64,000 nt of DNA from an uncultured Oscillospiraceae bacterium (GCA_900540535.1 UQGM01000006.1:16943-80942), one strand, 5' to 3'; shown: positions 25,001-34,366, numbered from the stretch's first letter. Numbers and translations: made by a program. The notes: generated by a model from the sequence alone, not told the origin.

Positions 25001-28000
25001 ATCTTCTTATGAGCGAAGCGAGAATGACAAGCTATTTTGCCGTAGCTACAGGACAGGCTCCCGAAAAGCACTGGGGAGCTTTAAACAGAACGGCATTAAG
25101 GTGCGGCAGATATTCCGGTCCTGTTTCGTGGACAGGCACAATGTTTGAATACTATATGCCCCATATACTTTTGCCTGTGTACCGCAATTCTCTTATTGAG
25201 GAGGCTTTGGGTTTCTGTCTTAAAATGCAGAAAAAGCAGGCTGAAAAGACCGGTGTTCCCTTTGGTATGAGTGAAAGCGGATATTACGCTTTTGACAGCG
25301 GACTTAACTATCAGTACAAAGCCCACGGAGCGGAAAATCTTGCCCTTAAGCGCAGTGCTGATAAAGAAACGGTTATATCGCCTTATTCCACATTTTTGGT
25401 TCTTCCCTTTGATACACAGGGGGCTATGGAAAACCTCAGAAAGCTGGAGGAATTGGGGCTTTGCGGAAGCTGCGGATTTTACGAGGCGGTGGATTTTACT
25501 CCCTCGAGAACCGATTCAAGAGGCATGGCGGTAGTGCGAAGCTTTATGGCACATCATGTGGGAATGAGTATTTTAAGCTGTGCCAACGCTCTTTTTGACG
25601 GCATTATGCAGAAAAGATTTATGGAGGATGAAAAAATGGCAAGTGCAAAATCGCTCCTTGAAGAAAAGATTTCAGATGCATCCACTGTTTTTGAGGATGT
25701 CCAGAAGGATAATCCACCTGTAAAGCCCGACACTGTTCATGAAGCGACGGGATTTTTCTCCCAGCCGAATCCCGACAGTCCCGACGTATCTCTTTATACA
25801 AACGGTGACTGGACAAGCGTAGTCACTTCCTGCGGAAACGGATTTTCAATATATACGGGTGCAGATATCACAATGAGAAGCGAAGATCTCAGAAATTCTC
25901 CATCAGGAGTGTTTGCCTTTTTCTGTCAGGGAGACAGTGCTCAAAGTTTTACCTATGCTCCCGGATATGAAAATCCTGAAAAGTTTTCCGGCGAATTCAG
26001 CAGTACCTATGCGAAATTTATCCGTACTGAGGATGAAACTGAGCTCACCAAGGAAGTGTTTGTTCATAAGTCTGTACCGGGAGAAATAAGAAGCTATACT
26101 GTTAAAAATTCCGGTAAGCACAGACTTAAAGGAGAAATTGTAATTTATTTTGAGCCTGTGCTTGCTCCTTTCGGCGAGGTGCGTTCTCATCCAGCCTTTG
26201 CAAAGCTTTTTACTACGGCTCATTACCGTGAAGATTCAGGTATGCTTGTTTTTAGAAAACGCAGCCGTGAAAGCGGACGGCCTTTGTTCCTTGCCGCAGG
26301 ACTTTTGGGACAGGAAAAATTTACCTTTGAAACCTCAAGGGAAAAGGTTCTCAAAAGACCCCTTGGCAATAAATCGCTTCCTCCTGATCCTGAAAAATTC
26401 ACCTCTTCCTGCGCTGTAGGCGATGTGTGCTGTGCAATAAGCGTTCCTGTGGAAGTGCCGTCCCACGGAAAAGTTACCGTCAAAGCAGCAATGTGCGCCG
26501 CCGAAGAGGAACAGGAGGCGAAGAAATTTTTTACAGCACTGAGAAAAGAAAATGCATCCCATGAAAAAGGAGCGGCTTCTCCCTTTGTTTCCGGCAGTAT
26601 TGAGGGCGTGCTGGCTTTGCAGGCGCTGCCGCACCTTTTTTGGAATACCGGCTATTCAAAGGAATATGAGCAGGCGGCACAGGAAAACACCTTAAAACGC
26701 AGTGAAATGTGGCAGACAGGTATTTCGGGAGATTATCCTATTATATATATTGAGCTTTTCGGCTCCGATGAGGATAGGCTCCTTCCCTACCTTAAAATCT
26801 GCAAAAGTCTTTACACCTGTTCACTGTTTGTGGAAATAGCCGCCGTCTGTATAGGCAGAAAGGGCGAAACTCTTAAATATACAGAGAAATTTATCCGTGA
26901 CGCAGGGTTCGAAAATATCCTCTCCTGCCGTGGCGGAGTGCGGCTCATTGATGGAGAAAAAACTCCCGCTGAGGTTTTAAATCTCCTTAAAGGGGCGGCA
27001 AAGTTTATTGTTCCAAAGCGAAGCGCAGAGCGCATCGGCAGACCTCAAAAGCCTTTTGCATCATCTCTCCTTCCGCCTCTCGAGCCTGTTTCCTTTGAAG
27101 ATGAAAAAGAACTTGAGGTCAAAAACGGATATTTTTCTGAAAATTCATTTACCGTAACTGGAAAGCCTGTTGTCCCCTGGAGCCTTTGCCTTGCAAATCC
27201 CTCTTTCGGAACTCTCGTTACAAACACATCTCTCGGCTTTACCTGGGCAGTCAACGCCGGGGAAAATAAGCTTACCTCATGGTGCAATAATCCTTTGGGG
27301 GATTTTGGCGGCGAAAAACTTTTTCTTAAAGCCGACGGAAAAATGTATGATATTATCAGGGAATCATCTGTGCGTTATACTCCGAAAAAGGCAGTTTATA
27401 TGTCAAAATATAAAAACGTCAGATTTGCCGTTGAAGTGTCGGTGGCACCCAGAGGCTTTGCAAAATACGTTAAAGTGTTCTGCGAAAATACAGGCAGTGA
27501 TGAATTCAGCGGAGAAATATACTATTATATTGAGCCTTCCATGGGCAGAACAGATGATTTTAAAAGCGCTGTAAAATTCGAGGAAGGAAAAGACGGACTC
27601 TTTTTCAGAAATCCTTTAAACGAATGTATCAGAACTACGGCATATCTTACCGCCGGAGAAGACAGCATAACTCTTGCAGGAAACCGAAATGAATTATTTG
27701 ATTTAAGTTTAACTGACGTGCAAAAAGTTTCTACAGACCCCTGCGGAGCAGTAGGAAAAAAGCTCATTTTGCCCCCTGGCAGGGAGGATAAAGTTAAGTT
27801 TATTTTATCCTGCGGAGCCGAGGAGGAAAGTGCCGAAAAAATAACCACTGTCGATATTTTGGGCGGAAGCGGAGAGGGATTTATCTCTGTGGGCACAGGG
27901 GATAAAGCTTTTGATGTCATGGTAAACACATGGCTTCCCATGCAGATTTCAAACTGCCGATTAATGGGCAGAACGGGATTTTATCAGTGCTCCGGCGCAT

Positions 28001-29340
28001 GGGGATTCCGTGACCAGCTTCAGGATTCCCTTTCTCTGCTTTTAACTAAACCTCAAATAACTCTCAGGCAGATATACCGCTGCTGTGCCGTTCAGTTTCA
28101 GGAAGGGGACGTGCTGCACTGGTGGCATAGATTACCCCAAAATTCAGAAGGCACAAGAGGAGTACGTACAAGGTGCTCCGATGATTTGCTTTGGCTTCCC
28201 TATGCTGCGGCAAAATACTTTGAGGCAACGGGAGACACTTCCTTTTTAGAAAAGCAGATTGCCTTTCTCCACAGTGAAGAGCTGAAAGAGGGAGAAAACG
28301 AAAGGTATATAAGAGCCGAAATTTCCGATGAAAAGGGTACTGTTTACGGTCACTGCCTCAGAGCCATTGAAAGGGCTTTAAAGCTCGGATCTCATAATCT
28401 TATTTTAATAGGAAACGGAGACTGGAACGACGGATATAATCGTGTGGGCACAGGCGGCAAGGGAGAAAGTGTTTGGCTTTCCATGTTTGCGGCAATGGTA
28501 ATGGAAAAGTTTATACCCGTTGCCTTTGAACTGGGTGATGAAAAGGTGTGCAGAATTCTTTCGGAGGAAGCGGAAAAGCTCAAAAAAGCTGTGGATGAGC
28601 ACTGCTGGAACGGAAAATGGTATCTTCGTGCCTTTTATGATGATGGAGAACCAATGGGTACAGGTTCAGGGGAATGTATGATAGATTCTCTTCCCCAGTC
28701 CTTTGCGGTATTTTCGGATATGCCAAATGAAGAGCGGGTAAAGTCCGCTGTTAAAAATGCCACAGAAATTCTCGTTGACAGCGAAAACGAAATAATAAAG
28801 CTTTTTGAAAATCCCTTTACAGGCAGCGGACAGCAGCTGGGATATGTAGCGGCTTATCCCGAGGGCATAAGAGAAAACGGCGGACAGTATACCCACGGTG
28901 CAGTCTGGCTTTGTATGGCGCTTTTAAGACTTGGTGATATAAGAGGAGCCTACCGTCTTTTTGAAATGATAAATCCTGCCTCACGATGCCGCAGAAGCGA
29001 AATTGCCGAAGCTTACCGTCTTGAGCCGTATTTCCTTGCAGGAGATATTTCGTCGAATCCGGCTGCAAAGGGCAGAGGCGGATGGAGTCTTTATACAGGT
29101 TCCGCAGGATGGCTTTATACTGCTGCACTGGAGTTTTTGGGAATAAAACGAGTAAAGAATAAAATCATCGTAAAACCGAATCCCTTTGGAAACGGTGATG
29201 GATATAAAATAAGAATGGTCTGTGAAACCACTCAGATTGAAATTGAAGCCGTAAAAGAAGCGGGAAATCCCTGTGAAGCGGTAATTCCCCTTGACGGAAA
29301 ACGCCATGAAATAAAGCTTTCAATAGGCGGAGGAGTTTAA
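22081..29340 (+). CDS. Cyclic beta-1,2-glucan synthase-like protein (GT84 plus GH94 modules)
   Basis: A 2419-residue membrane protein. The N-terminal part contains a glycosyltransferase domain with DAD (432-434, LDADTKMP) and RSHRWIRGDWQ (RW at 578-579), flanked by hydrophobic segments at about 226-265, 620-660 and 745-775. Two long beta-rich segments follow. The C-terminal part is a GH94 phosphorylase-like module with GRTGFYQCSGAWGFRDQLQ, GDVLHWWHRLPQNSEGTRGVR and GNGDWNDG (2111-2118), carrying the presumed acid Asp. This is the architecture of NdvB/Cgs enzymes, which make cyclic beta-1,2-glucan, though the usual length is about 2800. Linear glucan synthesis or phosphorolysis is also possible. 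It stands alone. Confidence 0.88.
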   Translation: MSEKLSLLKPRKIEKRVKKALKEIRKNCIENIKNKNYGLLTDNYYILATLGRECIKNLKNAPKLPSKNDVPVIYTVIKESAEKYGCLTEEIFISVLSDKGFSSDECALIRLMAECAYVNLFLDCQDLQKASDYINGIRNLEEIDFENIMCKVCETEKILLRDPAGVYPQCTGDTKTLYRKWIGEQSKELRVSETEFAVKALSEAKKHSDHIGRYIKPDNDDMGSLWGTAAIVFPPVFALLLCVLAGFFSKSILISLCLYFPLWEIVKNTVWNICGRFSRKRTLPALEMEAVPEDGKTVAAVSVLLPSDEKGRRELYKNLREMKISNGKGDICFCVLGDYRSSDHEEMPEDAAILKGCKKVIEALNKKYGGGFFLAVRRREYSVSEDCFCGKERKRGAVEALIKAMRGERNDELELFGDIKNLQNTKYLMMLDADTKMPMNTVSRLVGAAMHPLNKCEISGGKVENGYGIFVPSAAAELSSAEKSRFSLVMAGAAGVSSYDAGTWEFYMNMFGEGIFSGKGLIAVDAFYTLMPNAFPKEQVLSHDILEGGFLRAALVPGAWVTDSFPATVQSYLSRSHRWIRGDWQNIIWIFKNTFLKGERYKNPLNALSKYKLFDNLRRSLIPVFAAVLIFAAGFFSPLVGVLLLAAAFLSVCSGEIFSAIQAVWKKGFSVFTHKRCSVGSSEIRMGLMRALVYCILVPQNAFVAADGAIKALWRTFVSRRHLLQWVTAADSEKSGVKNIKRYLPSLVFAVILLFTPGVVGKIAGLFFFFAPVIYEPISERKVKTSKKELTPREREKIISYCAAMWKYYEKYAGESEHFLPPDNVQQSPVFAVARRTSPTNIGMMMLSILAAKDMGFIDSEGLYKRLKNVLDSVEKLPKYRGNLFNWYSTQTLEPIEPVYVSSVDSGNFLCCITALKSGLLKLKGEFQPLGEIAERFQKIIDETDLSFLYNEKKNLFHIGFSIEDNALTPSCYDLLMSEARMTSYFAVATGQAPEKHWGALNRTALRCGRYSGPVSWTGTMFEYYMPHILLPVYRNSLIEEALGFCLKMQKKQAEKTGVPFGMSESGYYAFDSGLNYQYKAHGAENLALKRSADKETVISPYSTFLVLPFDTQGAMENLRKLEELGLCGSCGFYEAVDFTPSRTDSRGMAVVRSFMAHHVGMSILSCANALFDGIMQKRFMEDEKMASAKSLLEEKISDASTVFEDVQKDNPPVKPDTVHEATGFFSQPNPDSPDVSLYTNGDWTSVVTSCGNGFSIYTGADITMRSEDLRNSPSGVFAFFCQGDSAQSFTYAPGYENPEKFSGEFSSTYAKFIRTEDETELTKEVFVHKSVPGEIRSYTVKNSGKHRLKGEIVIYFEPVLAPFGEVRSHPAFAKLFTTAHYREDSGMLVFRKRSRESGRPLFLAAGLLGQEKFTFETSREKVLKRPLGNKSLPPDPEKFTSSCAVGDVCCAISVPVEVPSHGKVTVKAAMCAAEEEQEAKKFFTALRKENASHEKGAASPFVSGSIEGVLALQALPHLFWNTGYSKEYEQAAQENTLKRSEMWQTGISGDYPIIYIELFGSDEDRLLPYLKICKSLYTCSLFVEIAAVCIGRKGETLKYTEKFIRDAGFENILSCRGGVRLIDGEKTPAEVLNLLKGAAKFIVPKRSAERIGRPQKPFASSLLPPLEPVSFEDEKELEVKNGYFSENSFTVTGKPVVPWSLCLANPSFGTLVTNTSLGFTWAVNAGENKLTSWCNNPLGDFGGEKLFLKADGKMYDIIRESSVRYTPKKAVYMSKYKNVRFAVEVSVAPRGFAKYVKVFCENTGSDEFSGEIYYYIEPSMGRTDDFKSAVKFEEGKDGLFFRNPLNECIRTTAYLTAGEDSITLAGNRNELFDLSLTDVQKVSTDPCGAVGKKLILPPGREDKVKFILSCGAEEESAEKITTVDILGGSGEGFISVGTGDKAFDVMVNTWLPMQISNCRLMGRTGFYQCSGAWGFRDQLQDSLSLLLTKPQITLRQIYRCCAVQFQEGDVLHWWHRLPQNSEGTRGVRTRCSDDLLWLPYAAAKYFEATGDTSFLEKQIAFLHSEELKEGENERYIRAEISDEKGTVYGHCLRAIERALKLGSHNLILIGNGDWNDGYNRVGTGGKGESVWLSMFAAMVMEKFIPVAFELGDEKVCRILSEEAEKLKKAVDEHCWNGKWYLRAFYDDGEPMGTGSGECMIDSLPQSFAVFSDMPNEERVKSAVKNATEILVDSENEIIKLFENPFTGSGQQLGYVAAYPEGIRENGGQYTHGAVWLCMALLRLGDIRGAYRLFEMINPASRCRRSEIAEAYRLEPYFLAGDISSNPAAKGRGGWSLYTGSAGWLYTAALEFLGIKRVKNKIIVKPNPFGNGDGYKIRMVCETTQIEIEAVKEAGNPCEAVIPLDGKRHEIKLSIGGGV

Positions 29341-29575
29341 TGGTAATTAAATATAGTGATATTAAACGAAAAATTAAAGGGGTTTTTAACAGGGTCTACA
29401 ATACTTTATAATAGTGTAGAAAAAGCTTAGTTTAAGTGATAAAATAATATAATAAATTTCTGCGTCCGTTTTTGGGCCTGACAGAAAAAGTGCGAATTTT
29501 ACCGAAAGGAACGATACTGCACAGTGGCTTTTGACACTGGTTTTTTGTGCATTAAAGTATCGCAGGGTAATGATA
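29341..29575 (+). promoter_or_regulatory. Leader region of the M16 peptidase operon with foldable RNA
   Basis: Two TATAAT boxes (near 29411 and 29451) lack good -35 boxes. Downstream of the second, TTTCTG/CAGAAA can enclose a small hairpin. A long stem then forms from CGATACT, GCACA and CAGTG on one side and CACTG, TGTGC and AGTATCG on the other (about 29512-29560). It ends 1-2 nt before the AGGG ribosome site. No known riboswitch class was recognised. Confidence 0.4.
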
Positions 29576-30856
29576 ATGGAAAATATAATAAGTATGCGTC
29601 AGGTAGCGCCCGGAGTAAGGCTCTGTGCCGCACCTACTCAGAGATTTAAAACAGCCAAAATATCCGTGAATATGGCTCTTCCCCTTAAAAAGGAAACAGC
29701 CAGCGTATATGCAGTGCTTGTCTATTTCCTTCACCGTTCATGCAGGAAATATCCCGATATGACAAAGCTCAGCAGCCGTCTTGCCTATCTTTACGGAGCT
29801 ACTATTTCCGCAAGTGTTACAAAGATAGGTGAAGCACAGGTTTTAAGACTGAGCCTTACAGCTATTGACGACCGCTTTTCACTTACTGATGAAAGCATTA
29901 CAGAAAACTGCATGGACTTGCTTCTTGATATGATTTTCGAGCCCAATATTGTTGACGGCTCTTTCCTTCCCCATGATGTAGGACAGGAAAAGCGTCTTAT
30001 GCTCGAAAAGATTGAAAGCGAGCTTAACGATAAACGCAGCTATGCAAAGCAGCGCTGTGAAGAGATTATGTGCGAAAATGAAGCTTACGGTATTAACCGC
30101 CTTGGAACTGCTGAGGATGTAGCTTCAATAACTCCCGATTCTCTTTATGAAGCATGGCAGAATCTTCTCAAAAAAGCCGTTGTACAGATTAACGTTGTAG
30201 GTACAGCAGATGCAGATAAAATTTCCGCCGGAATAAGCCGCCGTCTTGAGGGCGTGGACCGTTCTGAAGCAGTGCTTCCTCCAACGGAAATTGTCAGAAG
30301 TGCAGAAAAGGTTTGTGAGGTTACAGAGCAGATGCCCATAAATCAGGGCAAGCTTGTAATGGGCATGAGAGTAGACTATGACCCTCAAAAGCGTGCAGCA
30401 TTTTCTATTATGTGCGATGTTTTCGGCGGCGGACCTTATTCGAGACTGTTTACCAATGTCCGTGAAAAGATGAGTCTTTGCTATTACTGCTCTGCAAGAC
30501 TCAACAGCGATAAGGGCATTATCCTTATACAGAGCGGTATTGAAACCGAAAATAAAGAAAAAGCTCTTTCTGCCATAAAGGAGCAGTTTGAGATTGTAAA
30601 GAATAATCAGTTTGAAGATGACGAGCTGGAAGCTTCCAAAAAGGCGTGCGCCGATGCCCTTGACGGTTTCGGCGATACTCCTGAGGACTACGATTACTGG
30701 TGCATGAACCAGATGCTCAGAGAAAAAATTCTCACTCCCGGTGATCTTGCCGCTCAGATAAGGGAAGTTACCCGTGAGGATGTAGTAAACTGTGCAAACA
30801 AAGTCACCCTTGACACAGTGTATATGCTTGAAGGAACCGGGGAGGCGGAAGAATGA
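29576..30856 (+). CDS. yfmF: Inactive-type M16 peptidase homologue (YfmF type)
   Basis: A 426-residue M16 (insulinase-like) protein. The position of the zinc motif HxxEH reads YFLHRSC, so the catalytic residues are lost, while the overall fold features (for example GPYSRLFTNVREKMSLCYY) remain. It overlaps the next M16 gene by 4 nt (ATGA). Together they resemble the YfmF/YfmH (YmfF/YmfH) pair of Firmicutes, the first linked to modification of EF-P in Bacillus. I start at ATG 29576, 8 nt after AGGG; ATG 29570 is an alternative. The frame upstream of this lies in the structured leader. Confidence 0.85.
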   Translation: MENIISMRQVAPGVRLCAAPTQRFKTAKISVNMALPLKKETASVYAVLVYFLHRSCRKYPDMTKLSSRLAYLYGATISASVTKIGEAQVLRLSLTAIDDRFSLTDESITENCMDLLLDMIFEPNIVDGSFLPHDVGQEKRLMLEKIESELNDKRSYAKQRCEEIMCENEAYGINRLGTAEDVASITPDSLYEAWQNLLKKAVVQINVVGTADADKISAGISRRLEGVDRSEAVLPPTEIVRSAEKVCEVTEQMPINQGKLVMGMRVDYDPQKRAAFSIMCDVFGGGPYSRLFTNVREKMSLCYYCSARLNSDKGIILIQSGIETENKEKALSAIKEQFEIVKNNQFEDDELEASKKACADALDGFGDTPEDYDYWCMNQMLREKILTPGDLAAQIREVTREDVVNCANKVTLDTVYMLEGTGEAEE

Positions 30857-32130
30857 ATATTGAGAAAATAACATCGGAAAAACTGGGTGAAACCTATTAT
30901 TCAATAAAGCACCCCACAGGACTTCAGATTTATGTAATGCCAAAGGAGAACTATTCTTCGGCATACGCTGTTTTCGGAACACGTTACGGTTCTACGGATA
31001 TAGGTTTTAAGAGAAGCGACGAAAAGGATTTCGTAGAGATTCCCGAGGGAACCGCTCACTTTTTGGAGCATAAGCTCTTTGAAAGCGAGGAGCTTGACGC
31101 TTTTGCAAGATACGCAAAGACGGGAGCCAGCGCAAATGCATATACCTCCTTTGACCAGACCTGCTATCTTTTCTCCTGTTCAGGAGATTTTGACGCATCC
31201 CTTGAAATTCTTCTGGACTTTGTGCAGTCCCCTTATTTTACAAAGGAAACTGTGGATAAAGAGCAGGGCATAATCGGTCAGGAAATAAGAATGTATCAGG
31301 ACGAGCCAGGCTGGCAGGTTGAGTTTAACTGCCTTAGAGCGATGTATAAAAATCATCCTGTAAGAATCGACATTGCGGGAACTCAGGAGTCAATTGCTCA
31401 GATTGATGCAGATATGCTCTACCGCTGCTATAATACCTTTTATAATCTTAAAAACATGGTTCTTGCAGTGGTGGGAAATATTACCCCTGAACAGGTTCTT
31501 AAAACTGCCGATAAGATGCTCAAAAAGAGTGAGGATGTAACAGTTGAAAAAATGCCTCACGATGAGCCCTATGAGGTAGCATCTGATTATATTGAGCAGA
31601 AGCTTGCTGTTTCCGTTCCGCTGTTTATGCTTGGCAGCAAGGAAAATTATCCCGAAATGCAGCGTCCTCTTGACCACAGACTTAAAATGTCGGTGCTCCT
31701 TCAAATAATCGCAGGCAAAACTTCACCTTTATATAAGCGTCTTTTTGATAAAGGACTTATTAACTCCTCTTTCGGAACTGAATATTTTGCAGGTTACGGA
31801 TATTCAGCAAGCCTTTTCTCAGGAGAGTCGGCAAATCCCAAAGAGGTAGCTGAGGAAATCAAAGCTGAAATTGCCGCTTTCAAGGAAACCGGAATCAGCG
31901 ATGAGGATTTTGAAACTGTAAGACGCAAAATGTACGGCAGAGAGATAATGGGCTTTAACGATATTGATGAGCTTGCAAACTCCTTTGTGGCATCACATTT
32001 TCTCGGCAGCTCTATTTTTGACACTGTGCGTATACTTCGTGATATGAAAAAAGAGGATGTGGAAAAAGTCCTTTCAGAGAGCTTTGATCCGTCCCTTTAC
32101 TCCCTTTCGGTCATTCTTCCCAATAATTGA
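30853..32130 (+). CDS. yfmH: M16 zinc peptidase homologue (YfmH type)
   Basis: A 425-residue M16 peptidase with the inverted zinc motif HFLEH (GTAHFLEHKLFE) and the downstream Glu region EQGIIGQEIRMYQDEPGW. It is probably the active member of a heterodimer with the preceding protein, as in other M16B pairs. The start overlaps the stop of yfmF (ATGA), which implies coupling. After 37 nt the operon continues with lgt and folD. Natural substrates are not known from the sequence. Confidence 0.88.
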   Translation: MNIEKITSEKLGETYYSIKHPTGLQIYVMPKENYSSAYAVFGTRYGSTDIGFKRSDEKDFVEIPEGTAHFLEHKLFESEELDAFARYAKTGASANAYTSFDQTCYLFSCSGDFDASLEILLDFVQSPYFTKETVDKEQGIIGQEIRMYQDEPGWQVEFNCLRAMYKNHPVRIDIAGTQESIAQIDADMLYRCYNTFYNLKNMVLAVVGNITPEQVLKTADKMLKKSEDVTVEKMPHDEPYEVASDYIEQKLAVSVPLFMLGSKENYPEMQRPLDHRLKMSVLLQIIAGKTSPLYKRLFDKGLINSSFGTEYFAGYGYSASLFSGESANPKEVAEEIKAEIAAFKETGISDEDFETVRRKMYGREIMGFNDIDELANSFVASHFLGSSIFDTVRILRDMKKEDVEKVLSESFDPSLYSLSVILPNN

Positions 32131-32167
32131 CCGGGGGTACATAAATTAAAAAGCAGGGAGATAATTT

Positions 32168-33214
32168 ATGAGTGATTTTACAACGGTGTACTTTCCGGGC
32201 CTCGGCTGGAGCTTTGATATTCCGTCAGTTGCGGCGGAGTTTACGCTTCCCTTTGTAGGCACTGAGGTATCAATAAAATTTTACGGCGTAATAATCGCCT
32301 TCGGTTTTGCCCTTGCGGTGCTTTTCGGCGGACGCATGGCATTCAAATGGAAGATGAGCATCGATAAAATGCTGGATGTGCTTATTTTCGGAACCTTCGG
32401 CGGAATAATCGGCGCAAGACTTTATTACGTCATTTTCGAGTGGGACTATTATGCTGCACATCCCTCGGAGATATTTAAAATCTGGCACGGCGGACTTGCA
32501 ATTTACGGCGGACTTATAGGAGCCATAATTGTAGCCTTTGTGGTTTGCAGATTTAATAAGCTTAATTTCCTCAATCTTGCAGATATGGCTGCAATGAGTT
32601 TTCTCATTGGACAGGGTATAGGACGCTGGGGCAACTTTATGAACCAGGAAGCTTTTGGTACAAATACCACTCTTCCCTGGGGAATGACCAGTGAAAAGGT
32701 TGTTGCTTATATAAACAGTCATCAGGCACAGTTTGCAGCAAACGGCATTACAATGGATCCCGATTTACCTGTGCATCCGACTTTCCTTTATGAATCAATT
32801 TGGTGTATCCTCGGTTTCTTTGTGCTCTACTACATATGTGAGCACCACCGCAAATTCAGTGGTCAGATTATGCTCGCATACGGAGTATGGTACGGACTTG
32901 AAAGAATGGTAGTTGAGGGCATGAGAACCGACAGCCTTTATATTGCCGGAACTACCCTTAGAGTTTCACAGGTACTTTCAGGCGTTCTTGCTTTGGTTTG
33001 CGCAATAGCTCTTATAGTGCTTCTCAGAAAATATAAGAAGAGTCCGAAACCTATTGAGGGGGTTGATTACTACTTTGATAAAGACGGCAAAAGGGTGGAA
33101 ATGGTTAAAAAGGGAGAAACCGCTCCCTATACACCCAATGCCGGCGTAGCGGTTTTGAATGATAAACCCGTAACCAAGGAGAAGGAGGAGAAAGACAATG
33201 GCACAGATAATTGA
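32168..33214 (+). CDS. lgt: Prolipoprotein diacylglyceryl transferase
   Basis: A 348-residue integral membrane enzyme with at least six hydrophobic segments. The Lgt signatures are present: HGGLAIYGGLIGA, GRWGNFMNQEAFG and YGVWYGLERMVVEGMRTDSL. It transfers diacylglycerol from phosphatidylglycerol to the lipobox cysteine of lipoprotein precursors, such as the GH30 lipoprotein in this window. A hydrophilic C-terminal tail of about 60 residues (from about 285) is longer than in E. coli. Its last 17 nt overlap the start of folD. Confidence 0.95.
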   Translation: MSDFTTVYFPGLGWSFDIPSVAAEFTLPFVGTEVSIKFYGVIIAFGFALAVLFGGRMAFKWKMSIDKMLDVLIFGTFGGIIGARLYYVIFEWDYYAAHPSEIFKIWHGGLAIYGGLIGAIIVAFVVCRFNKLNFLNLADMAAMSFLIGQGIGRWGNFMNQEAFGTNTTLPWGMTSEKVVAYINSHQAQFAANGITMDPDLPVHPTFLYESIWCILGFFVLYYICEHHRKFSGQIMLAYGVWYGLERMVVEGMRTDSLYIAGTTLRVSQVLSGVLALVCAIALIVLLRKYKKSPKPIEGVDYYFDKDGKRVEMVKKGETAPYTPNAGVAVLNDKPVTKEKEEKDNGTDN

Positions 33215-34058
33215 CGGAAAAAAAGTTTCCGCTGAGGTAAAGGCGAGAGTTGCCGCAGAAGTTGCCGCTCTTAAAGAAAAGGGAGTTACTCCCGGACTGG
33301 CAGTTATAATTGTCGGCGACGATTCAGCTTCACAGGTTTATGTAAGAAATAAGGAAAAAGCCTGTGCCGAAACGGGAATGTATTCTGAAAAATATGCTCT
33401 TCCCGCTGAGACAACACAGGAAGAACTTTTAAACCTTGTAAAAGAGCTTAACGGCAAAAAGGAGATAAGCGGAATACTCTGTCAGCTTCCTCTGCCGTCA
33501 CATCTTAACTCCGATATCGTCATAAATACAATTGCCCCCATAAAGGATGTTGACGCTTTCCATCCGGTAAATGTGGGAAAGATTATGATAGGCGATTACG
33601 CTTTTCTTCCCTGCACACCGGCAGGTGTTATGGAGCTTATTAAGTCAGCAGGAGTTGATCCGGAGGGCAAAAACTGTGTTGTAGTAGGCAGAAGCAATAT
33701 TGTAGGTAAGCCCATGGCTATGCTTCTTCTCCATAAAAACGCCACTGTTACAATCTGCCATTCAAAAACCGTAAACCTTGCCGAAATCACAAAGCAGGCT
33801 GATATTCTTGTAGCTGCTGTGGGACGTGCAAAGTTTATTACAGGTGATATGATAAAGCCCGGCGCAGTTGTAATAGATGTAGGAATGAACCGTGACGAAA
33901 ACGGCAAGCTCTGCGGAGACGTTGATTTTGAATCCGCTGAAAAAACAGCAGGAGCAATTACTCCTGTTCCCGGCGGAGTAGGTCCAATGACAATAGCTAT
34001 GCTTATGGAAAATACTCTTACAGCCGCTAAAATCCAGAATGCAGATAAACTCAAATAA
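33198..34058 (+). CDS. folD: Bifunctional methylenetetrahydrofolate dehydrogenase/cyclohydrolase
   Basis: A 286-residue FolD with the catalytic segment VYVRNKEKACAETGM (YxxxK), QLPLPSHL, DVDAFHPVNVG, and the NADP-binding stretch VGRSNIVGKPMAMLLL. The C-terminal PVPGGVGPMT is intact. It interconverts methylene-, methenyl- and formyl-tetrahydrofolate in one-carbon metabolism. GGAGGAG lies inside the end of lgt, and the coding regions overlap by 17 nt. Confidence 0.96.
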   Translation: MAQIIDGKKVSAEVKARVAAEVAALKEKGVTPGLAVIIVGDDSASQVYVRNKEKACAETGMYSEKYALPAETTQEELLNLVKELNGKKEISGILCQLPLPSHLNSDIVINTIAPIKDVDAFHPVNVGKIMIGDYAFLPCTPAGVMELIKSAGVDPEGKNCVVVGRSNIVGKPMAMLLLHKNATVTICHSKTVNLAEITKQADILVAAVGRAKFITGDMIKPGAVVIDVGMNRDENGKLCGDVDFESAEKTAGAITPVPGGVGPMTIAMLMENTLTAAKIQNADKLK

Positions 34059-34080
34059 TACATAAATTAAGGAGTCAAAA

Positions 34081-34335
34081 ATGAACACAGATAAAAAGCT
34101 TTACAGATCCCGTGATGCAAAAATGCTTGCAGGCGTCTGCGGAGGACTTGGCAAGTTTCTTGGCGTTGACCCCACTATTATAAGAATACTCTATATTGTT
34201 CTTTCTCTTTTCACCACTGCTTTTCCCGGAATTATCCTCTATGTAATCCTTATGCTTGTAATTCCCGAAGAGCCTCTGGTAGATAATTCAGGATATCATC
34301 CCGGCGCCGATAATAACAATCAATTTAACGGTTGA
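34081..34335 (+). CDS. PspC-domain membrane protein
   Basis: An 84-residue protein with the PspC core LYRSRDAKMLAGVCGGLGKFLGVDP followed by two hydrophobic stretches in IIRILYIVLSLF and GIILYVILMLVIPEE. The family is tied to envelope stress and phage shock proteins. It follows folD by 22 nt and ends the operon. Its stop codon lies inside the -35 box of the next promoter. Confidence 0.88.
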   Translation: MNTDKKLYRSRDAKMLAGVCGGLGKFLGVDPTIIRILYIVLSLFTTAFPGIILYVILMLVIPEEPLVDNSGYHPGADNNNQFNG

Positions 34336-34360
34336 CATAAGCTCAATACAATGGTATAAT
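34332..34360 (+). promoter_or_regulatory. Consensus sigma-A promoter of the L21-Prp-L27 operon
   Basis: TTGACA (34332-34337), 17-bp spacer, TATAAT (34355-34360): both hexamers are perfect. Confidence 0.93.
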
Positions 34361-34366
34361 CAGCTT

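Noticed and set aside
29341..29575. ZTP or THF riboswitch because folD is in the operon
   Set aside because: The conserved cores of these riboswitches are not visible, and folD is the fourth gene, 3.6 kb away.
30125..30982. 285-residue open frame on the minus strand
   Set aside because: It is the antisense of two well-supported M16 genes, with no ribosome site and no recognisable motif.
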